Shown: positions 20,182 through 35,100 of the stretch, piece after piece
Layout: the number at the start of each line of letters is the position of its first letter
Position numbering within the stretch: the stretch's first letter is position 1
Assembly (NCBI RefSeq): GCF_910594005.1
Contig: NC_057826.1
Span: 22,911,501 to 22,975,500 of the forward strand
DNA: 64,000 nucleotides
Reading direction: 5' to 3'
From: Cervus elaphus
Lineage: Eukaryota > Chordata > Mammalia > Artiodactyla > Cervidae
Notes under the pieces: model-generated
The model's input: only the letters and a program-made list of their open reading frames with translations
Database searches by the model: none
Told to the model about the DNA's origin: nothing
Made by a program: the position numbers and the translations under genes

Positions 20182-23100
20182 GTGAGGTGGGAGTGGGATG
20201 AGCCAACAGGAACAGGGCTCCGCTAGCACCGGGAGGAAGAGCCCCCACCTCTTCCCAGGCCCACCCTCCAGTCTCCTCGCTTGGCATCCTCAGACACGCC
20301 CCCTAGGGCTGGCTGAGTCCCGGCATCCAGAATCTCCGTGCTACCTCTTAGGTACCCAAGGATCCATCACGGAGTGTCATCTCTCTCTTGAATCCCCTGT
20401 AGCCTTCAGAGCTCGCTCGTTTCATTTTCACTGTGGCAAGATGGGCATGAGACACCTTAGACCTGTGACCCTTAAATCTGTAAACTGAGTATAATTGGTT
20501 TTCTTTGTGGCTCTCAGTATTTTGTTTTCCACGCTTAAAAGTATTCTCCAAAGAGGCCCATAGTTTTCACCAGACTGGCAAAGGACCAAAAGGCACAAAA
20601 AGGGTTACGAACCCAAAGCCATCATAACTTTTGAGGCTGGTGTAAATAACCAGTCTTGGGGGTGGGTGGGGGTTGGGGGAGGGACTGGTCTTTAAAATAA
20701 GGATGGTGGCCTTCAGGTGCGATCCTTTTATGACCTCTGCTTAGACCTTCCTGCCCCTTGATTTCATAATGCAGTGTGCTGCAAGCTTGGCTTGGGGGAG
20801 CTAAGAGTTTTCTGGTTGAATCTGTATAGGAAAGTCTATCATAGTTCTTTGCCTTAAGACAAGTAGATCTTGATGACAAGGCCGATGAGACTTTCATTGC
20901 TTTTACTGAAGCGTGGAAGCTTGAGTGTTTGCTCTGAGAGTTACCCAAGGTCACATGAATTGAATGACTCTGGTGAGAATGAAACTCATACTTTTGTTTA
21001 ACATATACTTATTGAGAGAGGCTGCTGTGCGCTAGGCACTGTCTGGATGCTGGTAATATTGCAAACTGCTGTGAAAAGACTTACAAATCTCTGTTCTTAT
21101 GGGTCGATGATGATATATAAATATTAGGAAGTGGTGTTAAGGGCCATACAGGAAAATAAAGCAGGGCAAGGAATGGGGAAGCTCTCGTAAATGTGGCTGT
21201 GAAAGGCCTCTTTGAGGAGGTGGCGTTTGAGCAGAGACTTGAAGTAAGGGAGTGAACCATGCAAAAATCTGGGAGAAATACGTTTCAGGAGGACAGAATA
21301 GTACTGTAATAGTCCTTAAGCAGAAGTGAGCTTGGTATGCTCTAGGAAGAACTAAAGGGCCGGTGTGTTTAGGGTGGAATGCGCAAAGGAAATAGTAGTA
21401 GTGGATAAGGTTTTAAAGGGCCAGATTGTGTGGGGCCACGTGAACCATGGTGAAAGATTTATATCTTTATCTGAATACAGTGACTTGAAGTTAAAGGCTA
21501 CAGAACAGGAGAGTGATTGGATATGATTTACATGGTTGAAAAATAGATCATTTTTTCAGCCTGGTGTTATTTAAATTTTGCAAGATTTGTTTCTGTAAGG
21601 GTGTGGTTGTGGTTTAGCTGTTAAGTCGTGTCTGACTTTCCAACCTCATGGACTGTAGCCCACCAGACTCCTCTGTCCATGGCATTTACCAGATTGGAGT
21701 GGGTTGCCATTTCCTTCTCCAGGGGGATCTTCCCAACCCAGGGATTGAAACCCCTGTCTCCTGCATTGCACTTGGTCTCCTGCATTGTAGGCGACTTCTT
21801 TACCAACTGAGCCACCGGGGAAGGCTAAATAATGCCAAAGGACATTCTGTTTCCAAAAATAGAAAACTTAGTTGTATTCACTTTTGTCATCTACCTGAAC
21901 TTCTAATTGCTGCAAAGAGGACAATCAAAAAGGTGTGAATTTCTACTCAAGTACAAAATATTCTCAACACAAGTTGCTGGTAACAGTTGTTCAGTGGGTA
22001 AGTATATATAGTATTTGCATATCCTCAGGTTATAAGAATTTCAACAACCTTCAGCCTCTTTATTCACTGCTGTGTTTATATTCCTCAATAAATATTTGTT
22101 GAATAAGTTGAATTAAGCAAACATACTGGGGTGTCATCTCTGATTCCTTTTTTTCTTGTCCTGAGACGACTTCATAGGCTTTCCAAAGCTTTCCTATCAT
22201 GAATTATTAAGCACTGAATAATATATTAATACATAACACATCCCTTGCATTTAGCTTATGCTCGGTAATTGAATATTTTCAATAAACATCTATCAAGAAT
22301 TATGTATCACTCAGTATCCTGGGTCTAGGGAGTTCTATGAGTTCTTGCCTTAAATGGGAGCAAATTTCCAAAGTGTGTGATGAGTCCTAACATAGTTTTG
22401 ACATGAAAAGCTAACATGGCCATAGGGGAGTGAGAGGAAAGCTTCTCAAAAAGCTTCTCCTTTTTGAGAAGCTTCTGAGTGTAAAGGGTTGAGCGGGAGT
22501 TTGCCTGAGAGGGGAAATGAGAAGAGACAACAAAGGAAGGAAAAATAAAAGTCAAATATTCAGAACTATGACTGAAACTTAAGATGTGTATGGGAGATCA
22601 GTAGTAGATGAGGTAAGTAAGACACAGCCAGACCCTTAAGGGACCTAAATATTACATTAAGACATCTAAACTTGACACGGAGACTCAATAAAGGATTTTA
22701 AATTCTTTTAAAGGCTAGCCCACATTGATACCAAAGGCAGGAAATATCACAAGAAAAGAAAATTACGGGCCACTATCCCTGATGAACATAGATGCAAAAA
22801 TCCTGAACAAAATACAGATTCTAAAATAAAATCGAACCATATGATTGTATTTTAGAAGGAGAATGCTGGTGACCAAGTAGAGGTTGAAAGAGGCACAGAA
22901 TTATACTGGGGACCATACCTTAGTGGGTTTTTTTTTTCTGGGCTGTCTTTTCCATTCCATTGAGCTTTGAATCTGTTTTAATGCCAGTTACCATACTGTT
23001 TTCATTACTTTAGCTTTATAATATACAGTTAACCCTTGAACACCAACCTTCTGTGTTGCTGAAAATCCAAGTGTAGCTTGTTGGCCCTCCTATCCAAGGT

Positions 23101-26100
23101 TCCTCAGTATCTGCAGATGTCAGCCAACCACGGGTTATATGGTACTATAGAATTTACTATTGAAAAAAATATGTCTATAAAGGGGACCTGCCCAATTCAG
23201 ACCCTTGTTCAAGGGTCAGCTGTAGTTTGAAATCAGAAAGCATGATGCTTCCAGCTTTGTTTTTCTTTTTCAAGATTGCTTTGCCTAATTGCGGTTTCTT
23301 GTGGTTCCATACAAATTTTTGGATTGTTTGTTCTGTTTCTGTGGAAAATGCCCTTTGTTTTGCTAATATTTTGTTGAGGATTTTTGCATCAGGGATATTG
23401 GCCTGTAATTTCCTTTTCTTGTGATGTTCTCTGGTTTTGGTATGCAGTGCTGGCCTCATAAAAGACTTTGGAAGCATTCCCTCCTCTTCTGTTGTAAGCT
23501 CTATATTTTGTCTGTTTTGTTAATTATATATCCTAAGCATCTAGATGGAGGAGGATATGGCAACCCACTCCAGTACTCTTGCCTGGAAAAATCCCATGGA
23601 CAGAGAAGCCTGGTGCAGGCTACAGTCCATAGGGTCTAAAAGAGTCAGACATGACCAAAGCAACTTAGCACTCAAGCACCTAGAACAATGCCTAGTACAT
23701 ACTTGGTGCTCTATAAATATTTGTTGAATGGTTGTATAAATACTGTGAATTGTTGGGAAGAAAATAGTAACTATCAATGTATGATTAAATGTTGAAACTG
23801 AAGGTGATTTTATTTACCATGTTTTCCATATTGTCATCACTTTTAAAATCAATGTATATCTATTTTTAAAAAGGATAGGATTAACAGACACAATGTGTCT
23901 TACTTTAGGAAGTTTGTATGGCAGTGACAGTCCATTAGCATTTGTGATACTTATTAATCCATTTATTATTACTTTAAACACCCACAATAATTTGTAGTTT
24001 TAGTTTTGCAGCATCTGAAGAGGTCTCTCCACATATCTCAAGCTGCTGTAAATTCTTATCCAGTTAATACAGTAAGTACCTATAGTCGTGATTTCTAGTT
24101 TTAGTTTCGTAGCACCTGAAGGCATCTCTTCACATATTGTAATGAACATTGTAAAATTTTTCAGTGTTTCACTTTAATTCACTCATTTCAATTGCTATAC
24201 ACGAAACTCCATTATTTCAGAAACCAGAAAAAATGATAACTACGGAGGACCATATGTAGCAGGTTAGTAAACACAATTACTCCCTGGCTGCAGAATTTTA
24301 ATTTTTCCAACACTTCATATTTAAATTTAGTTTTTGCTTAGTTCTTCCTACCTAGGAATTTACTTTAAAAAACAGTGGTAGCACTATTTATTGAACCTTT
24401 AGTGTGCTTAGCATTTGCTGCGTGTTTGTTATATGTATTGTCTTTTTCAGACAACTATACAGGTCAGTGCTGTTATATTTCTTATTTATAATTGAGGAAA
24501 TAGGCTTAGAGGGATCTGATGCTTTAACTTCCTTTATGGTGTGAGATCAGGTTAACCATGAGGTCTGCAAAGAGGATGTAGGTCCTAGAAATGCTGCAAG
24601 GAGGCACCAAAAGCATTAATCACAAATTTTAAAGATCCTGGTGAAACTGAAGTTATTTCCACAGTTCTAATGGACCAAGATGAGTCATTCTGGGGTTGTG
24701 AAAATTCAAACCGCCTACCAGTGGCTCAGCTGGTAAAGAATCCACCTGCAGTGCGGAAGAACTGGGTTTGATTCCTGGGTGGGGAAGATCCCCTGGAGAA
24801 GGGAAAGGCTACCCACTGCAGTATTCGGGCCTGGAGAATTCCATGGACTATAGGTGTCACAAAGAGTTTGACATGACTGAGCTACCTTCTTTTCTTTTTC
24901 TACAAGGTGGAGAGGCTGCCACCTTGGTTAAGATGCCGTAGGTTTCCTCTAGCACTTTCAGTGCTGGGTGTTTCCATTTTATTCCGTGTCTGAGACGTTG
25001 TGCTGCTGTGCACCTAGTTTACCAGACATTCGGCTTCAGGGTGAGTCACTCAACGTGTGAATGGTTTGGAAAGACATGAGGGGTCAGGAATAGTGTTATT
25101 GGAGTAGCTCATTCTTTCTGAGTGTCCAGTCTACCTGCTATCAGTCCTGCTGTTTTGTGGTTGATTGTAGTGTTAATTCTAGCTCCCTAAAAAATGAAGA
25201 GATTTGAAAAGATTATACTTGTGTATCTTGGGAGCGTGAAAATACCCCTCAGTGCCATAGTGTACATGGTGTACAGTGCTATAGTTAGAGACTTGCATTC
25301 TGCAACTAGTGTTGCTACACATCTTCTCTTTTCTATGGCTTTGGGGAAGACAGTCTCCAGGCTCTAGTTTCCTCAACTGTAAAATGATTTCAGCTCTTAA
25401 CATTCATTAATCTCACAGCTCTGAGCAAAGCATAAAGGAACAGGTATTGATACCTCTCAGTTGGGTAAGGGTTCCGTCTCTTGAATCTTTAGAAGTATAT
25501 AGGCTGTAGAGCACTCGTAGGAGAATATATGTCTTATGAAATCAGAGAGTAGAGTATTCCAAAAAGACTGAGAATAACAGAATCATGCAGGGAAGTTAGT
25601 GAAAGGATCAAGACTCTGTGGACTACCTTGCCACCCCCCCCCCACCCTGATTCTTATTATACAGCTGCATTCTTTGAATTATTCTAGAATTTGTCTCTTA
25701 GGAATGCAGATACTCGTATCCTTTAACAAAGATTAAACGAGGAGAACTTAGGACTAACAGAGATGTAGAAAAATCTAGGGCCAGAATGCACTTATAGAAC
25801 TTGGATCAGAACTGAGTGAGTGTGCTTGAGTTTGGAGATGTGCCTCTTCAGAGGAGTGGTGACACTCAACACTTTTGTGAATGCTTATTATAAAATAATA
25901 TGATAGCTCTCCATGGAAGTAGCCATTCTTGATTGCAGATATTATTTCACTGCTGATGGGTGGAAACACAGCCCACTCAAGGATAATAAAGCTGCTTTGG
26001 CACTTCCCTGCTGGCTCAGACAGGGAGAATCTGCCTGCAGTGTGAGAGACCCAGGTTCAGTCCCTGGGTCAGGAAGATCCCCTGGAGAAGGGAATGGCTA

Positions 26101-29100
26101 CCCACTCCAGTGTTCTTGCCTGGAGAATTCCATGAACAGAGGAGCCTGATGGGTTACAGTATGGGGTTGCAAAGAACAACTAACACTTTCACTCGTGGTG
26201 GTAATTTCATGGTGGTTACCTCATGGTTGGTCAAGAGGTAGGCCTTTTGCTTTGCCTGAACTTTCTCCTTTTGTTGGGGCGGGGGCGAGTTGTGAGCAGT
26301 GTGTGGTGAAAAATTGTTCACCTGGAATACGTATTAAGGGAATGCACATGACAATGAATGCAGCTTAGTAAAGGATGGATTGTCACTTAAGTCTTGCAGG
26401 CAATGACAGTGTTTAAGAAGCACCCTACCAGGTTTAGAGTTCTGGAACTTATAGGATGTATAAAAGAAAAAGTAAATTTCTCTACTCAGAGGGAGATTGA
26501 GGTCAAGTTGAGAACATAGAATATATACAGCCAAGTGATTTACGATCAGTTAAAAAGTAGTGGACAGCTGACATGCTAGATGCTATGTGATTAACACAAT
26601 GTAAATCTATATAAAGCATGACAGTGGTGTTACTTCCAACATGGGATTGGGTTTGAAAGTCAAGGTGTGAGATGAAAATTGGTAGACAAAATTATCCAAG
26701 AAAATCTTAGGACAGCATGTCGAGTACCTGCATGCCATCCCTTCGTAGGCCTTACTCTGCTGTTTTCTTGGCGTTGGTAAAGATTGCTCTTTCTTCAGTT
26801 GATGGCAGTGCTGGCTGGTATTTAGAAATCACACTGAGTGAAAAACACATGGACTGCCCTCATACATGCTGCGGTATGGAGGAACCTTGAAGGTTTTATG
26901 CTAAGTGAGATAAGTCAAACCCAAAAGACAAATACTTGATGATTCTTCTTATATGAGGTGCTTGGAGTAGTCAGATTCATAGACACAGAAAGTAGAATTG
27001 TGGTTACCAGAGTCTGAGGGGAGGGGAAATAGGGAATTAGTGTTTACTGGGTGTAGAGTTTCAGTTTGGGATGATGCAAAGGTTCTATAGATGGATAATG
27101 GTGATGGTTGCCCAAAATTGTGAATGTACTTCATGCCACTTAACTGTACACTTAAAATGGTCAAAATAGTAAGTTTTATGTTATACGTATTTAACCACAA
27201 TTTTAAAAAAAGTATCCCAGATTGTGAATGTAATCCCAAAAGATGAATTCAAAAAATATAATAAGCAGTGACAGTTTTGTGGTAATAAGTAGATTATGTG
27301 TAGATTTCCAGGGAGAACATTCATTTGGCTGTATACATTTGAAAAAAAGAAACTCCTCATAAATAGGGCTAATTTTTGCTTCTTAGGTGTGATTTGCCTC
27401 CTCATTTCCTAGCCAAGGAAGGAGGTTAGATCCCAAAAAGTTGAAGAGAATTATCCAGGCTTACATGTTGAGTTAGGCCCAAAGTTAAGACCAAAACCTA
27501 AGCCTGTTTACTCCCCAGCACTTCCCTCCATACAAAGTTTACCAGGTACTCCCTTCATCATTGTGGTGTGTCTAAGCACCATTTTTACTGTAATTATTTC
27601 CTTTATATCAGTATTTCATGTAAAATGCATTTATTTAACATATAAAGTTACTTTAAAAGGAAATTTTATATCACCGCCTTAGATGGAAAATCTATAGAAC
27701 CTAGCTATATGATCAGAAAAGCTACAATGAAGACAAAACAATGCTGGTTTAGTTAGATGTCCTTGCTTTGAGGCTAAAGCCCGTTCTATTTTTATTAAAG
27801 AGGAGATTAGTAGTTTTTAGGTATTAAAGACATACTAGAACTAAAATAACATGATGCAAAGGATTGAACAAGGAATGACATTTTCCCCTGTGTGAGTCAG
27901 TGGTATTTTACATCATTTCCTACACTGCTGCCAGAGAGTATGGCTAAGAAACTTGTGTTGTATGCCTTGCAGGCTCTCCAGAGAGCAAAGTAGGTGGGCT
28001 TTGAATATATTTTGCAGAAAAGCAGTGGATAAGGGTTAATGTAGAGATGTGATTTACCATGGGGATAAAGATTTCAGAGAACTGGTATTGTTAAACATTT
28101 TTATTGATCAAAGCGTGCCTGGTCCCTTTCTTAGGGTCAGTGAAGAAAGATTGACAATAATTTAGCCCTGTTTTCTTTCTTAGTAGGAATGCTATTGGTC
28201 TTTGGAGCCAGATCATTGTTACGCAGGAAGCATAGGTACTCTTGTTCCCTGGGCACTTAAATGTCAGTGGTAATACCATCCCTCCCCCCGCCGCCCCCCC
28301 CCCCCCCCCATTAATTGTGGTAACTAGTTCCCTTACACTTCTAAATGTCTTTTAGGGGTTATTAAGTACTGTAGGGTACCCCCGGGAAGGGAATGGGGAG
28401 TATATTCTAAGCAGAGGGTATGTCCTCTACAAATAAATGTTTGGAAGCAGGATTGAGTATTTAAAACTCATCTGTCTTTTCCAGAAGAGAAGAAGAAGTT
28501 GATCAGAGATTTCGATGAAAAGCAACAGGAAGCAAATGAAACGGTGAGAACAGGAACAAGTCCTTATTTCCTCTTCCTGTTTGTTGGTCTTTGCCAGAAG
28601 TAATGCTTATGACATTATGATCACAGATTTAACCGTTCCTTTCTATTGATCTTAGTTTTGATTATTTCTTACTAAATGAGGCCAGTTGATGGAGATGGGT
28701 ATTGAGTAAAACTTAAAGACTCCCCTGAAGTGAGTCCTTGATAAAACACTGCTGATACCATAAGGACATTCTCCTTTTACTTGGGTGGTCTTTGGAAAGC
28801 TCATTTTAAAAGCTGGCCATTAAGATAACTTATTCTCCTTTGTTAAATTTACTGTCACAGAAAATGGAGCTCAGAGGTGGTTCCTACTCACATTGCCTTG
28901 TTTTAAAAAATAGAAGGTTTTGGTACCTTGGGCAAGGCATGCATGGTCAGGATGAGTTCTCAGTCAGGACCCAAAGCTTAGCAGAAGTTGGTCCAGGTTG
29001 CTAAGCAGTTTAAGAACTGCTTCTCATTTAACCTGTGACTTTTCTTTAAAAAAAAAAAAAAAAAGTTTTGGTCTTACCTTTTAGAAGTAAGGGTCCTCTG

Positions 29101-32100
29101 TCTTCATCACATTGTGCTCTAGCTTTAGCAAACCCTTTTAGGAGGCTGGAGCTAAAATCTTGGTCCCTGGTAGCACTCCAAAGAAACAGTTGCCTCTAGT
29201 ATCTGCTACCCCAGAGTAGACTGAAGAATTCTTTTTAAGCCAGAGAACTTCATTGTTTGTTGAGGAATAACTCTTTTATTACAATGAAGTTTTGAGAAGT
29301 TAAGCCCATCTGCATCCTTTGTTCTGCATGTATTTGAAGAAGGATCAGCCTACCAGACTGTGGAAACTATCACCTTCATGGGATTTCCAGAAACTTTTCT
29401 AATACCTCTGCATTACTGGGCATATATCTGTGATATCTGTTACAGAGCTAGTCCTCTTTTTCAATTAACATCTTGGTAGCATTTTCTAAAGTTAACCAGT
29501 CCTACTCTAGCCATCCAAAGCAGAAGAAAATGACTCATGGCCTCTTACAAATAAGTCTGTGTGTTACAATTTATTTGTCCCCAAAAAATGGAAATGATTC
29601 GGACCTCTGGTTATTCTGACATGGACACAGTTGATTTTCAGGAGGAGGAAGGGAAGAACCTTGATGCCATACCCCTAATCATTTTTAGTACAGTACATCC
29701 CTAAGTGCTTCGTGATAGCACTTGAACCATAACAGGCTAAGAACTTGGTGTACTGAAAAGAGTATGAAGATCTGGAATCCTGACTTACGTAATCTTGAAC
29801 AGGTTTCTTCAAGTCTCATATATGAAGTAAAAGTATTTCCTACCTTTTTGATCTGTTGTGAGGATTAAATGAGACAGTATATGTCAAAATGTTTAATAAG
29901 CTATAAGCTACTTGTTAGTTTTCTCACTCATTCATCACATACTTTGGGAAGGCCTGTTCTGTGCCCACTGGGCACTGTGCCAAGCACTCAGTAATGAAGT
30001 GAAGGTGTCACATGTGGTCCCTGCCCTCCTGGGCCACATGTTGAGTATTTATTTAGGACTGCCTGTGGTTTGATTGGTCGACTAGACATACTACCCATAA
30101 GAGAATAGAAGCAGGCCGTCTGCTCACCACTGTCTGCCTTCCTAGCTGGCAGAGATGGAAGAGGAACTACGTTACGCTCCCCTATCTTTCCGTAACCCTA
30201 TGATGTCTAAGCTTCGAACCTACCGAAAGGACCTTGCTAAACTCCATCGGGAAGTGAGAAGTACGCCTTTGACAGCCACTCCTGGGGCCCGAGGAGACAT
30301 GAAATATGGTACATACACTGTGGAGAATGAGCATATGGTAAGCTTCAGCTGTCTTTTCCCTGTGGGTCTGTGGTACAATGATTAACCGAATTGTGAAGTA
30401 CAATTCATGTTATTAGTGCATACTTGACTGTTTTTTTCTATCTTATCTTTCCCTCTTGCATCCAATTCCCCTTCTCCCCTTGGGTGCCTTCCTCTACTGA
30501 ATTTAATGCAGACCATTCCAAACAATTTGCCTGTTTAGATTTTTTTGTATCCTTTATGTATAAAACAGTGCTTGATGGGTAGTGGTGATATACAAGTGTT
30601 ACCTATTCATATTACACCTGGACTCTGTAGTCTGATTCACCAATCCTGTTTCTTTGTCACATATCCCCCCAGAGTTCAGTTAGGATTTTAACTTATCAGA
30701 GCATTGTTACAAAAGTAACCCACACTTTCCCTTATATTTGTATCAAGATGGCCCAATAGCCCAGATACAGTAGAGAAAGCAGGATGCTTCTCAAAAACGG
30801 GGCTGACACCTTACTTCATCATAATAGAAAGTGAGACAGGCTGCCTCTCTAGCCTCCAGTGTTCTCATTTATAAAATTAGACTTCTAAATTGAAAATCTG
30901 TATTCTCAAACTGTCTAGAGAAGCTAGATAGGTAAAGGAGAAAAGCTTGACAGAGGTTAAATTTCATGTGTTACATTTGGGACTATATTCCACAGCACAA
31001 AGTAGAAATGGCCTGGCTGGTAATGTGGGAGAGAAGTGGAAGGGGACCCACTAGTGCAGACTGTATGGATGTAGAAAGGCTGATGACAGTTTTAAACAAA
31101 TCCTATTTCATGATGCATCCTAAATAAAGTTTAAGAAATATTCAAATGATACTGGCCTGACATTCCTGATGTGAAAACTAGAGTATTTTAGAATAATGTA
31201 AAATTTTCAAAGCAGAGTGGGAAAACGCAGGCAAGTAGCACTTGTTAAAAGTGAGATGAAAGGTGTACAGTGACTTTGGTCATCTGTGACCCAAAAAGCC
31301 CCAAAAACAAAAGGGGGGAGGATAATTCCAAGCAATAATTTTGCTTTAAAATTATTAGTTTCGGAAATTATAAAGACAATATAGGTATATAAACTACTTT
31401 CAGTAGAATTATTGTTTCAAATCTGGGGTTGATTCATGTGACCTTACTGTCTCTCCCTACTCTTTCTTAAGCCTAATCAGTTGAAAATCCTCATCTTTTA
31501 TGTTTAAAAATGTTGTTTTCCTGCTGCTTTTAAGCCAGTGTAAACTGGGGTTCATTTCAGCCTCATTCAGTGGTTTCCTCACTCACTTGTCCGTAGCTAT
31601 ATATGAAGTGAAAAAGCCTTGTTGCTTCTGATCTGTAAACACATCTTTCGGCTTCTTAATGTTGGTATCAAGTGCTAATGGTCACCTGCTCAGTAATAGG
31701 CCTTGTGAGCCGACCCCTTTTCTAGAGTTTGTGCACATGTATGCTCTGAATAGCTGAGAACTTAGAGCTGCCTCCATTTCTGCCAGCAGTTATCTCTGGC
31801 CTGACAAAGGCTACTTCTGTCCTCATGCCTTCTGTGCTTAGGACTATAGGTGGAATAATGCTTTGGTGGAGTTTCAGAAATAGGGCCCTTACTTGGCCCC
31901 AGATACTACCTCCCCTGAGAGCAAATCACCAGTGTAACAACTTTAGTATTTGTTTTCTGTGTTTGGTCTGAGGTGAAATTCTTTGGATGCTTTTTTCCAG
32001 AGAGTAGTAGTCTCTTACATTTTTAAGTGATTTCTATGTGTGCTGAAAACGAATAGCTTATTCATGGTCACTTAGTATCAATCAGTGGGAACTTTCAGTG

Positions 32101-35100
32101 AATTACACTGTTTCTAAGGCAGTAGAGTTTAGTTGATTTGCCCTATCAAAATGATAGGATGTATGCATTTTCAGGTAGCTCCTGCATGCTAGATCTGGGC
32201 CATTGCCTCTCAGAAGTTGTTAGTCCAGGAAGCACATGAGTCAGTTCAGATTCATCAGGAGCACAAAGAAGATGCTCTGGTGTATTTAATCCTTTCCTTG
32301 CCTCACTTAAGTGTAACAAGCAGTGGACTGGGAGGTATTGTGATCCTAGATTGAATCCCAGGTTTTCTTGTAGTCTGATTCATTAGCATCTTTGATTGTC
32401 TTACAAGTAATGAAAATTACTGCACACTATATCCCTCCTTATAAATTCATTTATAACAGAAGAAATCTAACAATTCCTTCCATACTCCTGTCAGAATCGG
32501 CTACAGTCTCAAAGGACATTGCTTCTGCAAGGCACTGACAGCCTGAACCGGGCCACCCAGAGTATTGAGCGTTCTCATCGTATTGCCGCAGAGACTGACC
32601 AGATTGGCTCAGAAATCATAGAAGAGCTGGGGGAGCAACGTGACCAGTTGGAACGTACCAAGAGTAGAGTAAGTCTGGGTGGATAGGGAGGGGGCAAGAA
32701 TGGGGAAAGTTGGGCCCGTTACACCCTGATGCTTTGCTGCTGCCAGAAGCTACCACAGTTCCAAATTCAGGGTATGATCTTCTTAGGTTCTTATGCTTTT
32801 CTCTGTTCACAGTTTGCTTGACTAAAACATATCCCTTGGAAGTAATTTTACTTGTAAGATTTAGAGGTCATTGGGCAGGGGGACTGAGATTGCAGAAACC
32901 CAGTTTCTACATTTATTGAAGATTGTCAAATAGGATTATAGCCATACCATCCTTTTACTAGGTCCTGTATTAGGTCCTGTATTATGAACTAAATTTCTGT
33001 TTCTCACACGTCTAGTAGAGCACCTGCTATTCTTATGAAAGCATCATTTGCTTTAAAAGATTCTAGCTTTCCTGTCATTTAGAGCCAAGGCTATTTTCCA
33101 CATGTCATAAAATAGTACTACTGACAACTAGACCATTCAGGTATGACCTAAATCAAATCCCTAATGACTATACAGTGGAAGTGAGAAATAGATTCAAGGG
33201 ACTAGATCTGATAGACAGAGAGCCTGATGAACTATGGACGGAGGTTCGTGACATTGTACAGGAGACAGGGATCAAGACCATCCCCATGGAAAAGAAATGC
33301 AATAAGGCAAAATGGTTGTCTGAGGAGGCCTCACAAATAGCTGTGAAAAGAAGAGAAGAAAAAAGCAAAGGAGAAAAGGAAAGGTATTCCCATTTGAATG
33401 CAGAATTCCAAAGAATAGCAAGGAGAGATAAGAAGCCTTCCTCAGTGATCAATGCAAAGAAATAGAGGAAAACAACAGAATGGGAAAGACTAGAGATCTC
33501 TTCAAGAAAATTAGAGATATCAATGGAACATTTCAGGCAAAGATGGGTTTGATAAAGGACAGAGATGGTATGGACCTAACAGAAGCAGAAGATACTAAGA
33601 AGAGGTGGCAAGAATACACAGAACTGTACAAAAAAGATCTTCACCACCCAGATAATTATGATGGTGTGATCGCTCACCTAGAGCCAGACATCCTGGATTG
33701 TGAAGTCAAGTGGGCCTTAGGAAGCATCACTACGAACAGGGCTAGTGGATGTGATGGAATTCCAGTTGAGCTATTTCAAATCCTGAAAGATGATGCTGTG
33801 AAAGTGCTGCACTCAATATGCCAGCAAATTTGGAAAACTCAGCATTGGCCACAGGACTGGAAAAGGTCAGTTTTCATTCCAGTCCCTAAGAAAGGCAATC
33901 CCAAAGAATGCTCAAACTACCGCACAATTGCACTCAACTCACACGCTAGTAAAGTAATGCTCAAAATTCTCCAAGCCAGGCTTCAGCAATACTTGAACTG
34001 AGAACTTCCAGATGTTCAAGCTGGTTTTAGAAAAGGCAGAGGAACCAGAGATCAAATTGCCAATATCCACTGGATCATCGAAAAAGCAAGAGAGTTCCAA
34101 AAACCATCTATTTCTGCTTTATTGACTACGCCAAAGCCTTCGACTGTGGATCACAGTAAACTGTGGAAAATTCTGAAAGAGATGGGAATGCCAGACCACC
34201 TGACCTGCCTCTTGAGAAACCTGTATGCAGGTCAGGAAGCAACAGTTAGAACTGGGCATGGAACAACAGACTGGTTCCAAATAGGAGGAGTACGTCAAGG
34301 CTGTATATTGTCACCCTGCTTATTTAACTTATATGCAGAGTACATCATGAGAAACGCTGGTCTGGAAGAAGCACAAGTTGGAATCAAGATTGCCGGAAGA
34401 AATATCAATAACCTCAGATATGCAGATGACACCACCCTTATGGCTGACAGTGAAGAGGAACTAAAGAGCCTCTTGATGAAAGTGAAAGAGGAGAGTGAAA
34501 AGCTGGCTTAAAGCTTAACATTCAGAAAACTAAGATCATGGCATCTGGTCCCATCACCTTATGGGAAATAGATGGGGAGACAGTGGAAACAGTGTCAGAC
34601 TTCATTTTTTTGGGCTCCAAAGTCACTGCAGATGGTGACTGCAGCCATGAAATTAAAAGACGCTTACTCCTTGGAAGGAAAGTTATGACCAACCTAGATA
34701 GCATATTAAAAAGCAGAGACATTACTTTGCCAACAAAGGTCCGTCTGGTTAAGGCTATGGTTTTTCCAGTGGTCATGTATGGATGTGAGAGTTGGACTGT
34801 GAAGAAAGCTGAGCACTGAAGAATTGATACTTTTGAAGTTAGTTGTTGGACAAGACTCTTGGGAGTCCCTTGGACTGCAAGGAGATCCAACCAGTCCATC
34901 CTAAAGCAGATCTGTCCTGGCTGTTCATTGGAAGGACTGATGTTGAAGCTGAAACTCCAGTACTTTGGCCACCTCATGCGAAGAGCTGACTCATTGGAAA
35001 AGACCCTGATGCTTGGAGGGATTGGGGGCAGGAGGAGAAGGGGACGACAGAGGATGAGATGGCTGGATGGCATCACCAACTCAATGGGCATGAGTTTGAG

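Larger units (their letters stand above)
20182..28484 (+). other. VTI1B: VTI1B intron 1 (8.3 kb)
   Basis: Contents are an old unassigned repeat around 21010-21560, Bov-tA copies (21605, 23545, 24712, 26000), a perfect hairpin at 22439, L1 pieces (22715, 22925, 26830), a Tigger-like MITE at 23026, a 101-bp-spaced duplication near 24000 and a C-tract at 28280. No additional exon is recognised. Confidence 0.7.

Noticed and set aside
19433..20488. Several open frames on both strands around VTI1B exon 1
   Set aside because: CpG-island composition removes stop codons. Only the short VTI1B exon 1 frame matches a known protein.
34522..35091. A 189-aa minus-strand open frame
   Set aside because: Antisense of the BovB C-terminal region.
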